Source of the DNA: Paenibacillus amylolyticus
GTDB lineage: Bacteria; Bacillota; Bacilli; Paenibacillales; Paenibacillaceae
Length of the DNA: 64,000 nucleotides
Assembly: GCF_001570725.1 (NCBI RefSeq)
Contig: NZ_BCNV01000004.1
Location: forward strand, 1 to 64,000
Direction: 5' to 3'
Shown: piece after piece, positions 34,929-44,071 of the stretch
Layout: the number at the start of each line of letters is the position of its first letter
How positions within the stretch are numbered: position 1 is the first letter of the stretch
The notes under the pieces: model-generated
Databases searched by the model: none
What the model saw: only the letters and a program-made list of their open reading frames with translations
What the model was told of the DNA's origin: nothing
Position numbers and translations under genes: made by a program

Positions 34929-36341
34929 ATGGAGAACAACAACGACAAAGGGCATTTTCAGCGGAAAATGCAGGCACGGCATGTGGTCATGCTCTCTCTC
35001 GGAGGAGTCATTGGAACGGGATTATTCCTCAGCTCCGGTTATACGATTCAGCAGGCGGGACCACTGGGAACCATTCTGTCCTACCTAATCGGAGCGATCG
35101 TCGTATATCTGGTGATGCTCTGTCTCGGTGAACTATCTGTTCATATGCCGGAGACGGGAGCATTTCATAGTTATGCAGCTAAATATATCGGACCAGCAAC
35201 CGGCTACACAGTGGCTTGGTTGTACTGGTTAACCTGGACTGTTGCGCTTGGCTCGGAATTTACAGCCGCTGGACTGCTGATGCAGCGCTGGTTCCCATCG
35301 GTAAACGTATGGATATGGAGCGCGCTCTTTGCACTAATGATCTTCCTGTTTAATGCATTAACGGTGAAATTGTTTGCGGAATCCGAGTTCTGGTTCTCCT
35401 CTGTAAAAGTAGTGACCATCGTAATTTTCATTCTAATCGGTGGCGCAGCCATGTTCGGCATTATTCCGATGGCAGACTCTGAACCGGCTCCATTCCTATC
35501 GAATATTACGGCATCCGGATGGTTCCCTCATGGGGCTACAGCGATATTGATGACCATGCTTGCAGTAAACTTTGCATTCTCGGGCACCGAGTTAATCGGG
35601 ATTGCCGCAGGGGAGACGGAAAATCCGGAAAAGACGATACCCAAAGCGATTCATACGACGCTGTGGCGCTTGGTTATTTTCTTCATCGGAACGATTGTTA
35701 TCTTGTCGGCCTTGCTGCCCATGTCGGATGCCAGTGTACTGGAAAGTCCTTTTGTAGCGGTAATGGAGCGGGTGGGTGTACCCTATGCAGCAGACATTAT
35801 GAACTTTGTTATTCTGACGGCGATTCTCTCTGCTGCCAATTCAGGCCTATATGCATCTTCACGGATGCTCTGGTCTCTGGCTGATAAAAAAACGATCTCC
35901 CCTTGGTTTGCCAAATTAACCAAACGCGGAGTACCATTGAATTCACTTCTGATCAGTATGGTCGGTGGTGCACTGGCGTTGCTGTCGAGCATCATTGCAC
36001 CAGGTACCGTGTATATTACACTGGTTTCCATTTCAGGTCTGGCTGTCGTTGCGGTATGGCTGAGCATCAGTGCCTCCCAATACATGTTCCGCAGACAATA
36101 TATCCGGGAAGGACATGCGGTCAAAGATCTGGTTTATCGCACACCGTTGTACCCCGTGGTACCGATTGTTTCATTTATATTATGCCTGGCTTCATGCATA
36201 GGTATTGCTTTTGACCCGACACAGCGAATTGCGCTGTATTGTGGGGTTCCATTTATCGCAGTGTGTTACGCCGCTTATTATCTGACAGAACGTGCGAACA
36301 AGAAAAGAGGACAAGTACATGACGCAAGCAAAACAGATTAA
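34929..36341 (+). CDS. mmuP: Amino-acid permease, probably for S-methylmethionine
   Basis: A 470-residue APC-superfamily permease with about 12 transmembrane helices. The N-terminal QRKMQARHVVMLSLGGVIGT followed by GLFLSSG is the amino acid permease signature, and FSGTELIGIAAGETENPEKT is the conserved helix 6-7 region. SAM-riboswitch control and overlap with a homocysteine S-methyltransferase suggest uptake of S-methylmethionine or a related methyl donor; this is inference from context, since the substrate cannot be read from the sequence. Methionine itself is another possibility. The gene begins about 30 bases after the riboswitch terminator, and its 3' end overlaps mmuM by 23 bases. Confidence 0.87.
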   Translation: MENNNDKGHFQRKMQARHVVMLSLGGVIGTGLFLSSGYTIQQAGPLGTILSYLIGAIVVYLVMLCLGELSVHMPETGAFHSYAAKYIGPATGYTVAWLYWLTWTVALGSEFTAAGLLMQRWFPSVNVWIWSALFALMIFLFNALTVKLFAESEFWFSSVKVVTIVIFILIGGAAMFGIIPMADSEPAPFLSNITASGWFPHGATAILMTMLAVNFAFSGTELIGIAAGETENPEKTIPKAIHTTLWRLVIFFIGTIVILSALLPMSDASVLESPFVAVMERVGVPYAADIMNFVILTAILSAANSGLYASSRMLWSLADKKTISPWFAKLTKRGVPLNSLLISMVGGALALLSSIIAPGTVYITLVSISGLAVVAVWLSISASQYMFRRQYIREGHAVKDLVYRTPLYPVVPIVSFILCLASCIGIAFDPTQRIALYCGVPFIAVCYAAYYLTERANKKRGQVHDASKTD

Positions 36342-37386
36342 TCCCATAGAACAGATCCTTCGTGAACATCCGGTCATGATTTTGGATGGAGCGCTGGCAA
36401 CGGAACTCGAACAGCATGGATGTGATCTGGATGATCCGCTATGGTCGGCTCGTGTGTTAATCGAGAATCCGGATGTCATCGTTCAGGTCCATGCGGATTA
36501 TTTCCGAGCAGGAGCCGACTGTGCGATTACATCCAGTTATCAGGCGACGGTGGATGGCTTCAGCAAGAGAGGAATTGGAGAGCAGGAAGCGTTAGACCTG
36601 ATTCGCAAGACGGTGGAGCTGGCTGCAAAGGCGAGAGATGACGTGTGGGCAGAAGTGCAGAGTGGTTTAGTAGGGATAGAAAGCTCGACAGATCAGTTTG
36701 TAGAAGTTCCTTCGGTACGTGCAGAGACGCTGGAGAATGAGGAGCATATAACAGATCATACAGGGGATCGCGAAGAAGACAGTCTTCGTCCACGTCCAAT
36801 TATTGCTGGGTCCGTTGGACCGTACGGCGCCTATCTGGCGGATGGTTCAGAGTATGTGGGACATTACGGCGTGTCGGATGAGACACTTGCTGCATTTCAC
36901 CGTCCGCGTATGGCGGCGCTGATTGAAGCGGGGGCTGACATTTTGGCGTTTGAGACGATTCCTTCCTTGCAGGAAGCACAGGTGCTGGTTAATTTACTGA
37001 AGGAGTTTCCTCATGCGTATGCCTGGCTATCTTTCTCTTTAAAAGACGGGACAACCATCAGCGAGGGTACACCCCTTGAGGTATGTGCACAGACGTTTGG
37101 CTCCGAGCTGCAGATTGCGGCGATTGGCCTGAACTGTGCTCCAATGGAAGTGGTGACGGAAGCCGTAGGTATTCTCAGCCGTGCCAGCGACAAACCTGTC
37201 ATTGTCTACCCGAACTCGGGAGAAGTATACGATGCAGCAACGAAGACGTGGAGTGGACAGGGGACCTGTGGCAGCATGAGTGATGCTTCGGAGCAGTGGG
37301 TTGCAGCGGGTGCGAAAATTATTGGCGGCTGTTGCCGTACGACGCCACATCAGATTGGCGAACTTGCGAAGAAGTGGCGGAAATAG
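36319..37386 (+). CDS. mmuM: Homocysteine S-methyltransferase
   Basis: Transfers a methyl group from S-methylmethionine or SAM to homocysteine, giving methionine; zinc-dependent and cytosolic. The 355-residue protein starts with the family block ILREHPVMILDGALATELEQ. The zinc ligands are visible as Cys273 (GLNCAP) and Cys338-Cys339 (GGCCRTTP). An acidic insertion at about 115-158 makes it longer than the roughly 310-residue Escherichia coli enzyme. The start at 36319 follows AGAGGACAAGTAC and overlaps the permease end by 23 bases, suggesting translational coupling under the same SAM-I riboswitch. A terminator follows. Confidence 0.93.
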   Translation: MTQAKQINPIEQILREHPVMILDGALATELEQHGCDLDDPLWSARVLIENPDVIVQVHADYFRAGADCAITSSYQATVDGFSKRGIGEQEALDLIRKTVELAAKARDDVWAEVQSGLVGIESSTDQFVEVPSVRAETLENEEHITDHTGDREEDSLRPRPIIAGSVGPYGAYLADGSEYVGHYGVSDETLAAFHRPRMAALIEAGADILAFETIPSLQEAQVLVNLLKEFPHAYAWLSFSLKDGTTISEGTPLEVCAQTFGSELQIAAIGLNCAPMEVVTEAVGILSRASDKPVIVYPNSGEVYDAATKTWSGQGTCGSMSDASEQWVAAGAKIIGGCCRTTPHQIGELAKKWRK

Positions 37387-37401
37387 CTCATATCATTATG
37401 A

Positions 37402-37446
37402 AAATCCCTTCCATATTCTATAGAGGCGTGGAAGGGATTTTTTTAT
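37402..37446 (+). terminator. Terminator after mmuM
   Basis: AAATCCCTTCCA and TGGAAGGGATTT pair across a 16-base loop, followed by a run of T. Confidence 0.88.
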
Positions 37447-37468
37447 TGTGTTAAGGCATCGTATTACC

Positions 37469-39874
37469 TTATTCGATAACCAGCATACGTGGCGATGTCT
37501 CTCGAATGATTCGGGAAGAAAACCATGATCCAAGACCTGCTGCAATGATGCTTAGGCAGGCGAACAATATCATTCCACCCCAATTCATAATCAGTGGAAG
37601 CTCTACGATACCATAATTGGAAAGGACCATTTCGAGCAGAAGAGGTAGTACATATACGCCTACGAAAATACCCAGTATCGCTCCCATGGCGGACAGCACA
37701 ACCATTCCCATGGTGAGCGATAATCGGATTTGACGGGATGTCATTCCCAGCGATTTGTATATCCCGTACGTTCTGCTCTCTTTGCGGATATTGATTCGAC
37801 AGGTACTGAAAATAATGATGAACGTCACAATGGTGAACAGCAATCCAATCAGGCTCATCGGATAGATCAGGATGTTCGCAGCTTCAGCGTAAACCGAATC
37901 AAGCAATGTCTTCTGGGTAACTACTGAAGCAAAATCCTTAAATTGCTCATTCAACGCCCCGGCAACCTTATCCGCTAGTGCGAGATCCTTCACATTAATG
38001 AATATGGCATCAAATTCACCATAACCCCGATTCACACTTCTCATGGCATCGATGGTGATTCGGCCTGAAACAGACATGTTGGCGATCGCCTGATAGATGC
38101 CTGTAATGAGGAATGTACGCTTTTCTCCTTCAATATAGATGTCGATGAGATCACCGAGATCTTTGTTTGATGTTTTGGCTACATTTACACCAATGGCAAT
38201 TTCATTTGCGTGCTGTGGGTTATCCCCTTTTAACGTTTCGAATCCAAGCTCCTGATAACTCCCGTCCATTACACTCAAGTTGAGACTGATGGATTTGCCC
38301 TTTACTGTTGTTGAAGATTCCGGGCTAATTACACCTGTGATGTTCCCTTGCCAGCCTACATTGCTGATCCTCGGATCCTGCGCTAATACGTGCTTTAGTT
38401 CAGCCTTGGGGAAGTTACTTTTGTTCACTACGACTGCTGCGATGTTGGCGTTGTCATACCCCCATTTAGCTGCTGTCTGTTCAATTCCGATTATACTGGT
38501 CAGCAGAACATACCCCAGAACTAGTACGGAGGAAGCCATGGTAGTCAGCAGGATTGTCAGAACAGAACTTTTAGTGTTTTTGAACACATGACGGAGTCCA
38601 AGGACCGCGGTCACAGGCATTCGTGTGAACCCGACCCAGTGTTGTGCCCATGGCGAATTCATTCTACTGGCCATCCGGCTGTGATCTGTTTCCGACATAC
38701 CATAACGAATAGCCTGAACGGGTTGGATGCTGCGTGCCTTTTTGGCGTATAACACAGTAAACAAAATCACTAAAGCAAATAGAAGCACACCAGCCAGTAT
38801 GGCCGCGTCCAACCCTTGGACTGGAATGTTCTGATTGTTCACTCGAAGAGAGGACGCGGATATATTAATGATCCACTTGGAGATCCATACGCTGAGTGTA
38901 ATTCCTGGGATAATGGCTGCGATGGATAGCATCGCATATTGAATAACATAGGTGCCTATCGTTCTCCGGGCAGTTAGCCCGAGTGATTTGAGAATGCCTA
39001 TTGTTCTGTAATTAGCCAGGATAGCATCCGAAATTGTGAACCCGATTGTCATCAAAGCGATGGATAGCATGACAACACCCATGAAGATCATAATGAAGCC
39101 AATAACCTGGTTAATAATCAGATAGAAAGAGGATATCGCTTCGAACTCCATTTTGGATTCAAGAAACGGAGTGCCTGTCTCACGATTGTATCGTTCCCAA
39201 TACACAGAATTCATGCTGTAATCGTTGAAGTGGATGCCGATCATGTGATGTTCGTTGCCTGCGAGTGTCGCGAAATCATGTTGAAAATCGACAGGATTCA
39301 TCCATACCCGTGCTGTATTGGAGAAAGGGGCTCCGTATGGTACATCGATTACAATTCCGGACACCTTCAGATTCAGCGTACTTGAGCCGGTTTTGAAACC
39401 AACGGTATTGCCTACCGAGATTTGGTAGGCATTCGCCATGGACGTTGGAATCCAGACGGAGCCTTGTTCGGGAACTGTGTCGGGCGTCCCGCTTGAGAAA
39501 ATTAGTTCATCCACACCCCAAGGCGGCGGAGGCGTATTAAACATGTACAGGTAGATGTTAGGGATGTGAGTTTCATTCAAAATGATGCCTGACAATGTAC
39601 GATACGTTAGCAAAGGAGACACCTGAGCTCCATCCTGAGAAGCCCACCAGTTGTGCACAGCGTCAGGGTCATTGAGCCCTTTTTCAAACGTCAGGATCTG
39701 ATGAGATCCATGGGTTCGGGTATGCATTTCATAAAACTGATTGCCTGTGTTCGCCAGAATGACAATAGCTGTAGATACAAGAAGTGTCGAGAGTAGCAGG
39801 AGCAGCGCAATTAACGCATTTTGTATTTTGTTCCTGCTCAGATACGACAAGCTAAGTTTAAACATGACTGCCAT
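37469..39874 (-). CDS. ABC transporter permease with two FtsX domains
   Basis: An 801-residue membrane protein of the MacB/FtsX-like exporter class. An N-terminal helix (about 15-40) precedes an extracellular domain (about 45-250). A first FtsX helix cluster lies at about 255-385, a further helix and second extracellular domain at about 440-665, and a second FtsX cluster at about 670-795. In Firmicutes such permeases work in removal or sensing of antimicrobial peptides or in lipoprotein and peptide export. It is 2 bases downstream of the ATPase gene and last in a likely operon with a two-component system, which probably induces it. Confidence 0.88.
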   Translation of the reverse strand: MAVMFKLSLSYLSRNKIQNALIALLLLLSTLLVSTAIVILANTGNQFYEMHTRTHGSHQILTFEKGLNDPDAVHNWWASQDGAQVSPLLTYRTLSGIILNETHIPNIYLYMFNTPPPPWGVDELIFSSGTPDTVPEQGSVWIPTSMANAYQISVGNTVGFKTGSSTLNLKVSGIVIDVPYGAPFSNTARVWMNPVDFQHDFATLAGNEHHMIGIHFNDYSMNSVYWERYNRETGTPFLESKMEFEAISSFYLIINQVIGFIMIFMGVVMLSIALMTIGFTISDAILANYRTIGILKSLGLTARRTIGTYVIQYAMLSIAAIIPGITLSVWISKWIINISASSLRVNNQNIPVQGLDAAILAGVLLFALVILFTVLYAKKARSIQPVQAIRYGMSETDHSRMASRMNSPWAQHWVGFTRMPVTAVLGLRHVFKNTKSSVLTILLTTMASSVLVLGYVLLTSIIGIEQTAAKWGYDNANIAAVVVNKSNFPKAELKHVLAQDPRISNVGWQGNITGVISPESSTTVKGKSISLNLSVMDGSYQELGFETLKGDNPQHANEIAIGVNVAKTSNKDLGDLIDIYIEGEKRTFLITGIYQAIANMSVSGRITIDAMRSVNRGYGEFDAIFINVKDLALADKVAGALNEQFKDFASVVTQKTLLDSVYAEAANILIYPMSLIGLLFTIVTFIIIFSTCRINIRKESRTYGIYKSLGMTSRQIRLSLTMGMVVLSAMGAILGIFVGVYVLPLLLEMVLSNYGIVELPLIMNWGGMILFACLSIIAAGLGSWFSSRIIRETSPRMLVIE

Positions 39875-39876
39875 CG

Positions 39877-40635
39877 TTATTCCTTCCCCGTAACCAAAGC
39901 GAAGATGATCGCTTCACGATCCTGAATTTGATGTTCGTCATAGGTATCGAGTTCAAGGATTCCACCAATCTTGCCGTCCTGAATATAGATTAGGCGGTCT
40001 GCCCGGCAGGCTGCTTTTATATCATGCGTAACCATAACAACAGACTGTCCCTTGCGGTGGATATCCGTAAGGATATCGAGAACGGCTGTGCCGTGTTCCA
40101 TATTCAGGCTTCCAGTCGGTTCATCCGCAAAGATGATATCCGGCGAATTAATTAAAGCCCGTGCAATGGCTGCTCTTTGCTGCTGTCCTCCAGAAGTTTG
40201 GGAGGGGAGGCGGTTACGCTGTCCATCAATATCCATGGCATTCATCAGCTCAGCAGCCCTGGATTGGATGTCCTTCTTTTTGTTTCCTGCAATATATCCC
40301 GGTAAAGCAATGTTCTCTTTGATGGAGAGGTCTGGGACAAGATTGATGCTCTGATAGATATAACCGATCCGGCGGGTGCGGAAGTCAGACATTTCCCGTT
40401 CATTGTAAGCGTCAATCCGCTGGTCGTGAAAATAGACCTCACCCGCTGTGATCTGATCCAGTCCGCTTAGCAGATATAAGAGGGTTGATTTGCCAGAGCC
40501 AGAGTTACCCATGATGACCGTGAATTCCCCTTCATAGATGTTGAGATCGACATTACGGATGGCATGATGTTGCTCACTTCCGCTGTTGTACGTCTTGCAC
40601 AGATTCTGTGCACGGATAATCACTTTTTTGGACAA
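39877..40635 (-). CDS. ABC transporter ATP-binding protein (MacB/LolD type)
   Basis: A 252-residue ATPase that powers the adjacent FtsX-type permease. Walker A is GNSGSGKST (43-51), the Q-loop is in IGYIYQSINLVPDLS, the signature is SGGQQQRAAIARAL, Walker B is IIFADEPTGSL, and the switch His is in VMVTHDIKAA. The LPSQTSGGQQQR and DEPTGSLN motifs are typical of the MacB/LolD/BceA group. The next gene starts 2 bases after it. A 147-base gap separates it from the sensor kinase upstream, so it may also have its own promoter. Confidence 0.93.
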   Translation of the reverse strand: MSKKVIIRAQNLCKTYNSGSEQHHAIRNVDLNIYEGEFTVIMGNSGSGKSTLLYLLSGLDQITAGEVYFHDQRIDAYNEREMSDFRTRRIGYIYQSINLVPDLSIKENIALPGYIAGNKKKDIQSRAAELMNAMDIDGQRNRLPSQTSGGQQQRAAIARALINSPDIIFADEPTGSLNMEHGTAVLDILTDIHRKGQSVVMVTHDIKAACRADRLIYIQDGKIGGILELDTYDEHQIQDREAIIFALVTGKE

Positions 40636-40782
40636 GTCGAATCACTCCCGAGTGCAGTATAGGATTCATTCTAGAGGAGGGATGTTGAGGAAGCCTTATC
40701 AAATTATGAATAAAGTATTACAGGTACCTAAGTAAATTCGGAAATGGAAGACCGCTCCGCACAATAGCTTTGGAGTGTGGGC

Positions 40783-42231
40783 TCAGCAGATCGGCAGATA
40801 GAATCGGAAGGTCGTACCTTGTCCTTCTTTACTAGTAAAAGAAATACGGCCTCCGTGTGCTTCAATAATGCTTTGGCAGATAGAAAGTCCCAGTCCCGTA
40901 CCTTCCTGCACACGTTGGTCTGCATGACTCGCTTGTCCTCTGAAATAACGCTGGAACACAAACGGCATATCCTGCACACGTATGCCCTGGCCCGAATCGG
41001 CGATGGTTACTTTCAAGTGCCCGGATTCAAGTTCTGTGGCTATACGTATCGTGTCTCCCCGAGCTGTATGCTTGAGGGCATTGGCGACAAGATTGGAGAT
41101 GACTTGTTCAATTCGGATAGTGTCGATAGCGATTAACACATTGGGAATGTGGTTGGACTTGGGCCCGTTATAGACGAGACCTCTTGTGAGTATTACATGT
41201 TCAATAGGTTTCAACATAGCGTCAAGTACAGGACCACTGTACTTTTCACGGGGTTCCACCGAAATTTGCCCCAGTTCCTGAAGTGCATGAACCAGCAGAT
41301 CCTCCACAAGCCGGGCTGTTTTATCCGTATGGGTACGCATGACTCTCATATATTCCATTAGCGTTTCCTGATCGTTGCATAGTCCTTCCTCAATAGCTTC
41401 TATGTATGCTTTTATCGTGGTAATTGGTGTTTTAATATCATGAGATATATTGGTGATGAGTTCTTTTTGTGCTTGTTCCTGCTGGATGCGTAGCTCGTTC
41501 ATATGCTTGATTTCCGTACGCATCAGGTCAAACATGGCATACACTTCGCCCAGTTCATCGTTCCGGTTGTACTGAATCTGTTCTTCATAATTTCCTTTGA
41601 GAATGGATTCTGCATGCAACTTTAATTGATGGATAGGAGAGAGGAGCTGCTTGTTCAGTTTTCGTTTCATCCAGAATAGAAATAAACCCAAGATCAGTGA
41701 CACGAGCAATAGTACGCTAATCCATATCATCGGAACAGTCATCGGTTTCTGAACCGTAACCATAGCTTGGGGGATGGAAAAGATGGCATTGCCGATCTGA
41801 CTTCCCAGTGGTCCGTCCATCACGGGAAACGCAATATCAACTGATTCGTTACCGTCCGCAGCCTGCGCGGCATGATACAGATCATAATGAAGGGATGAAC
41901 GCAGGTTAACTTGAGTTCCTTCAGAGCCGGGAGCGGAGGACATGATCACTGTTCCATCCAGGTTCACATAGGTAAGTAGAACCCCGCTTTCTCTGGCAAT
42001 GGAACGTATATCTTCATGAATATTTTGTTCATTGAGATACTGATGATTTTGCTCCAAAGCGAGCAGAGTTGGATTGATCGTGAGGCGAACCTGATTTATG
42101 GACAGGTTGGATTGTTCAGAATTTCGATTTTGAAATAGCATTATCGCCAGCGCAAGGATACTTAAAACTATAATAATCAGAAGGCCAAGTGTTGTTAACA
42201 ACCAGCGTTTGGACCAGCTGTTCAATGACAT
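40783..42231 (-). CDS. Sensor histidine kinase (OmpR-partner type)
   Basis: A 482-residue membrane kinase. Two transmembrane helices (about 10-32 and 165-188) enclose an extracellular sensor of about 130 residues with a PAS-like pattern (SGVLLTYVNLDGTVIMSSAP). HAMP follows at about 190-240. HisKA has the phosphorylated His264 in NISHDIKTPITTIKAYIEAI. The ATPase domain has an N-box (VISNLVANALKHT) and G-boxes DSGQGI and GTGLGLSIC. The large extracellular domain sets it apart from the intramembrane BceS-type kinases. The start at 42231 follows GGAGGCTCCCAC; earlier in-frame codons overlap the regulator gene. It pairs with the response regulator 20 bases upstream. Confidence 0.93.
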   Translation of the reverse strand: MSLNSWSKRWLLTTLGLLIIIVLSILALAIMLFQNRNSEQSNLSINQVRLTINPTLLALEQNHQYLNEQNIHEDIRSIARESGVLLTYVNLDGTVIMSSAPGSEGTQVNLRSSLHYDLYHAAQAADGNESVDIAFPVMDGPLGSQIGNAIFSIPQAMVTVQKPMTVPMIWISVLLLVSLILGLFLFWMKRKLNKQLLSPIHQLKLHAESILKGNYEEQIQYNRNDELGEVYAMFDLMRTEIKHMNELRIQQEQAQKELITNISHDIKTPITTIKAYIEAIEEGLCNDQETLMEYMRVMRTHTDKTARLVEDLLVHALQELGQISVEPREKYSGPVLDAMLKPIEHVILTRGLVYNGPKSNHIPNVLIAIDTIRIEQVISNLVANALKHTARGDTIRIATELESGHLKVTIADSGQGIRVQDMPFVFQRYFRGQASHADQRVQEGTGLGLSICQSIIEAHGGRISFTSKEGQGTTFRFYLPIC

Positions 42232-42251
42232 GTGGGAGCCTCCAATCTCAC

Positions 42252-42953
42252 TTATTCGTAATTGAATTTGTAACCGACACCCCATACCGTCTTCAGAACG
42301 GTCGGATGCGAGGCATCTGCCTCGATTTTTTCACGCAGTCTGCGAATGTATACGGTTACGGTATTTTCATCGCCGTAGGTTGCATATCCCCAGATGGCGT
42401 CAAGCAACTGGGCTTTGGAGAACACCTGATTCTTATGGCTTGCCAGATAATGAAGTAATTCGAATTCTTTGGCGGACAGAGAAACTTCCGATCCGTTCAA
42501 TGTAACTTTATAGGCTTTTTTATCAATCATAAGGTTTCCAAGACGCAGTAGATCTGTTCTGTCTTGATCCGATGTCATGCTGTCGTAACGTCTGAAGTGG
42601 GCATTGATTCGTGCTAACAGTTCGCTCAGCGAGAAGGGCTTGGTCATATAATCGTCTGCTCCAAAGCCAAGGCCAAGTACCTTATCGGTATCGCTGCCTC
42701 TAGCGCTCAGAATAAGGATGGGGATATTATTGCGTCGTCGAATCTCACGGCACACCTCAATTCCGTCCATATCTGGAAGCATAATGTCTAGAATAATGTA
42801 GTCCGGTTGAATAAGCTCCATAATCTTAAGCCCGTCTTGACCAGTGGCTGCCACGGCGGCTTCATATTGATTTTTGGTTAGATAATCTCTCAGGATACGC
42901 GAAATATCCGGTTCATCCTCGATGATGAGGACTTTGCGCGGGTGGGTTAGCAT
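42252..42953 (-). CDS. OmpR/PhoB family response regulator
   Basis: A 233-residue regulator. The receiver (1-120) has IIEDE at 10-14, phospho-acceptor Asp56 in YIILDIMLPDMDG, the conserved Ser in LILSARG, and Lys in DYMTKPF. The winged helix (about 135-230) has SLSAKEFELLHYLASHKNQV and NTVTVYIRRLREKIE. It is the first gene of the regulator-kinase-ATPase-permease set and probably activates the transporter genes. ATGGAGCGATACAT-type sequence before ATG gives a modest GGAG ribosome site. Confidence 0.94.
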   Translation of the reverse strand: MLTHPRKVLIIEDEPDISRILRDYLTKNQYEAAVAATGQDGLKIMELIQPDYIILDIMLPDMDGIEVCREIRRRNNIPILILSARGSDTDKVLGLGFGADDYMTKPFSLSELLARINAHFRRYDSMTSDQDRTDLLRLGNLMIDKKAYKVTLNGSEVSLSAKEFELLHYLASHKNQVFSKAQLLDAIWGYATYGDENTVTVYIRRLREKIEADASHPTVLKTVWGVGYKFNYE

Positions 42954-42992
42954 ATGTATCGCTCCAGTATGATTGATGTGAATTTAATGGAT

Positions 42993-43024
42993 AAACCCAT
43001 GAACCTCTTTAAGGTCATGGGTTT
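42993..43024. terminator. Hairpin after the AraC gene
   Basis: AAACCCATGA and TCATGGGTTT are perfect inverted repeats around an ACCTCTTTAAGG centre that also pairs partly. It lies just after the minus-strand AraC gene and upstream of the response regulator. T-runs are short. Confidence 0.6.
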
Positions 43025-43042
43025 CTAATCTGAAACTGCAGG

Positions 43043-43873
43043 TCATACATGCTCCAGATCATCGATAGGCTCATGCTGTCTGGATTTGAGATACTCCGCG
43101 GGGGACACACCGAAGTGCGCCCGGAATACCCGGTGGAAATAGGAATAGCTTGCAAAACCGCAAGATTCGGCAATATGCTCCAGTGTCATTTCACTGTATT
43201 TCATGCGTTCCAACGCCGCATTCAGACGAATCTCAATCGCGTATTGAATCATAGTCTGATTGTAATGCTCCTTAAATAAACGCACGGCACGTGACAGGCT
43301 GAGTCCGGCATAACGTGCCGCTTCTTCAAGTTTAAAGGTAACCGTGGCATGCTCCTCGATAAAACGTTTTAACTTCAACGCAGAGGAAATTGCCCGATCC
43401 GTCTGAATATTCTCGGTGATTGCCCGGTCGATATAAAGACATAATCCGCGTAGTAACGCATCCTTTAGCTCCGCATTTTCCTCAAGAGGTCCGCGACGCT
43501 TCTCTAGAAGCATATTTCGCCATAGGCTGATCAACTTATCATCGAGTCCTATCCGGCTCACGGTAGATCGATGCTGCCGTTTCCACCAGTTCTCGATCCA
43601 GCTGCCTTCACAGAACAGATAATAATCTCCGCTGGACAAACGTCCTTCCTTATGTGGTTCATCGACCACGAGATGGTAATCGTCACCAGGCTTGAGCAGC
43701 AATAAATCCCCGCTGGTCATCCTGAATTCTTTATCCTGTACATACACTTTGCACGAGCCTTCGGTCTGCAGACGAAACAGATAGGTTTGCAGCTCGCCCT
43801 TCATATTATGAGTGAACGCTTTATAGTGGTATGAGTAGTCACAGATCAGCACAGATGTCTCTAACGTATCCAA
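43043..43873 (-). CDS. AraC family transcriptional regulator
   Basis: A 276-residue regulator. The N-terminal cupin-like sensing domain (about 15-150; FRMTSGDLLLLKPGDDYHLV) is followed by a C-terminal double helix-turn-helix (about 175-272; LEEAARYAGLSLSRAVRLFK, then IAESCGFASYSYFHRVFRAH with FGVSPAEYLKSRQ). It is divergent from a sugar isomerase/dehydrogenase pair at 44072, probably its target. A nearly identical 13-base direct repeat flanks the promoter region. The inducer is unknown, presumably a sugar or sugar acid. Confidence 0.9.
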   Translation of the reverse strand: MDTLETSVLICDYSYHYKAFTHNMKGELQTYLFRLQTEGSCKVYVQDKEFRMTSGDLLLLKPGDDYHLVVDEPHKEGRLSSGDYYLFCEGSWIENWWKRQHRSTVSRIGLDDKLISLWRNMLLEKRRGPLEENAELKDALLRGLCLYIDRAITENIQTDRAISSALKLKRFIEEHATVTFKLEEAARYAGLSLSRAVRLFKEHYNQTMIQYAIEIRLNAALERMKYSEMTLEHIAESCGFASYSYFHRVFRAHFGVSPAEYLKSRQHEPIDDLEHV

Positions 43874-43888
43874 AGATGAAATCCCCCA

Positions 43889-44000
43889 ATATGTTCATCC
43901 TGCATGCATTCAAATGGGCTACATTCTATAGATGCAAAATGATGGAAATAAAATTTGATCAGATAGTTCATGTTCTGACTATATTGTATATGTTCATTCT
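43889..44000. repeat. Two 13-base direct repeats in the AraC/isomerase promoter region
   Basis: ATATGTTCATCCT at 43889-43901 and ATATGTTCATTCT at 43988-44000 differ at one base and lie 99 bases apart between the divergent AraC and isomerase genes. AraC proteins bind direct repeats, so these are candidate sites. Confidence 0.45.
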
Positions 44001-44071
44001 AGCCTGTTTTGCGTTAGGATGATACCAGATAGAGCAATGAAAGCAAATTTGAGAACAGAGGTGTATCCTAC

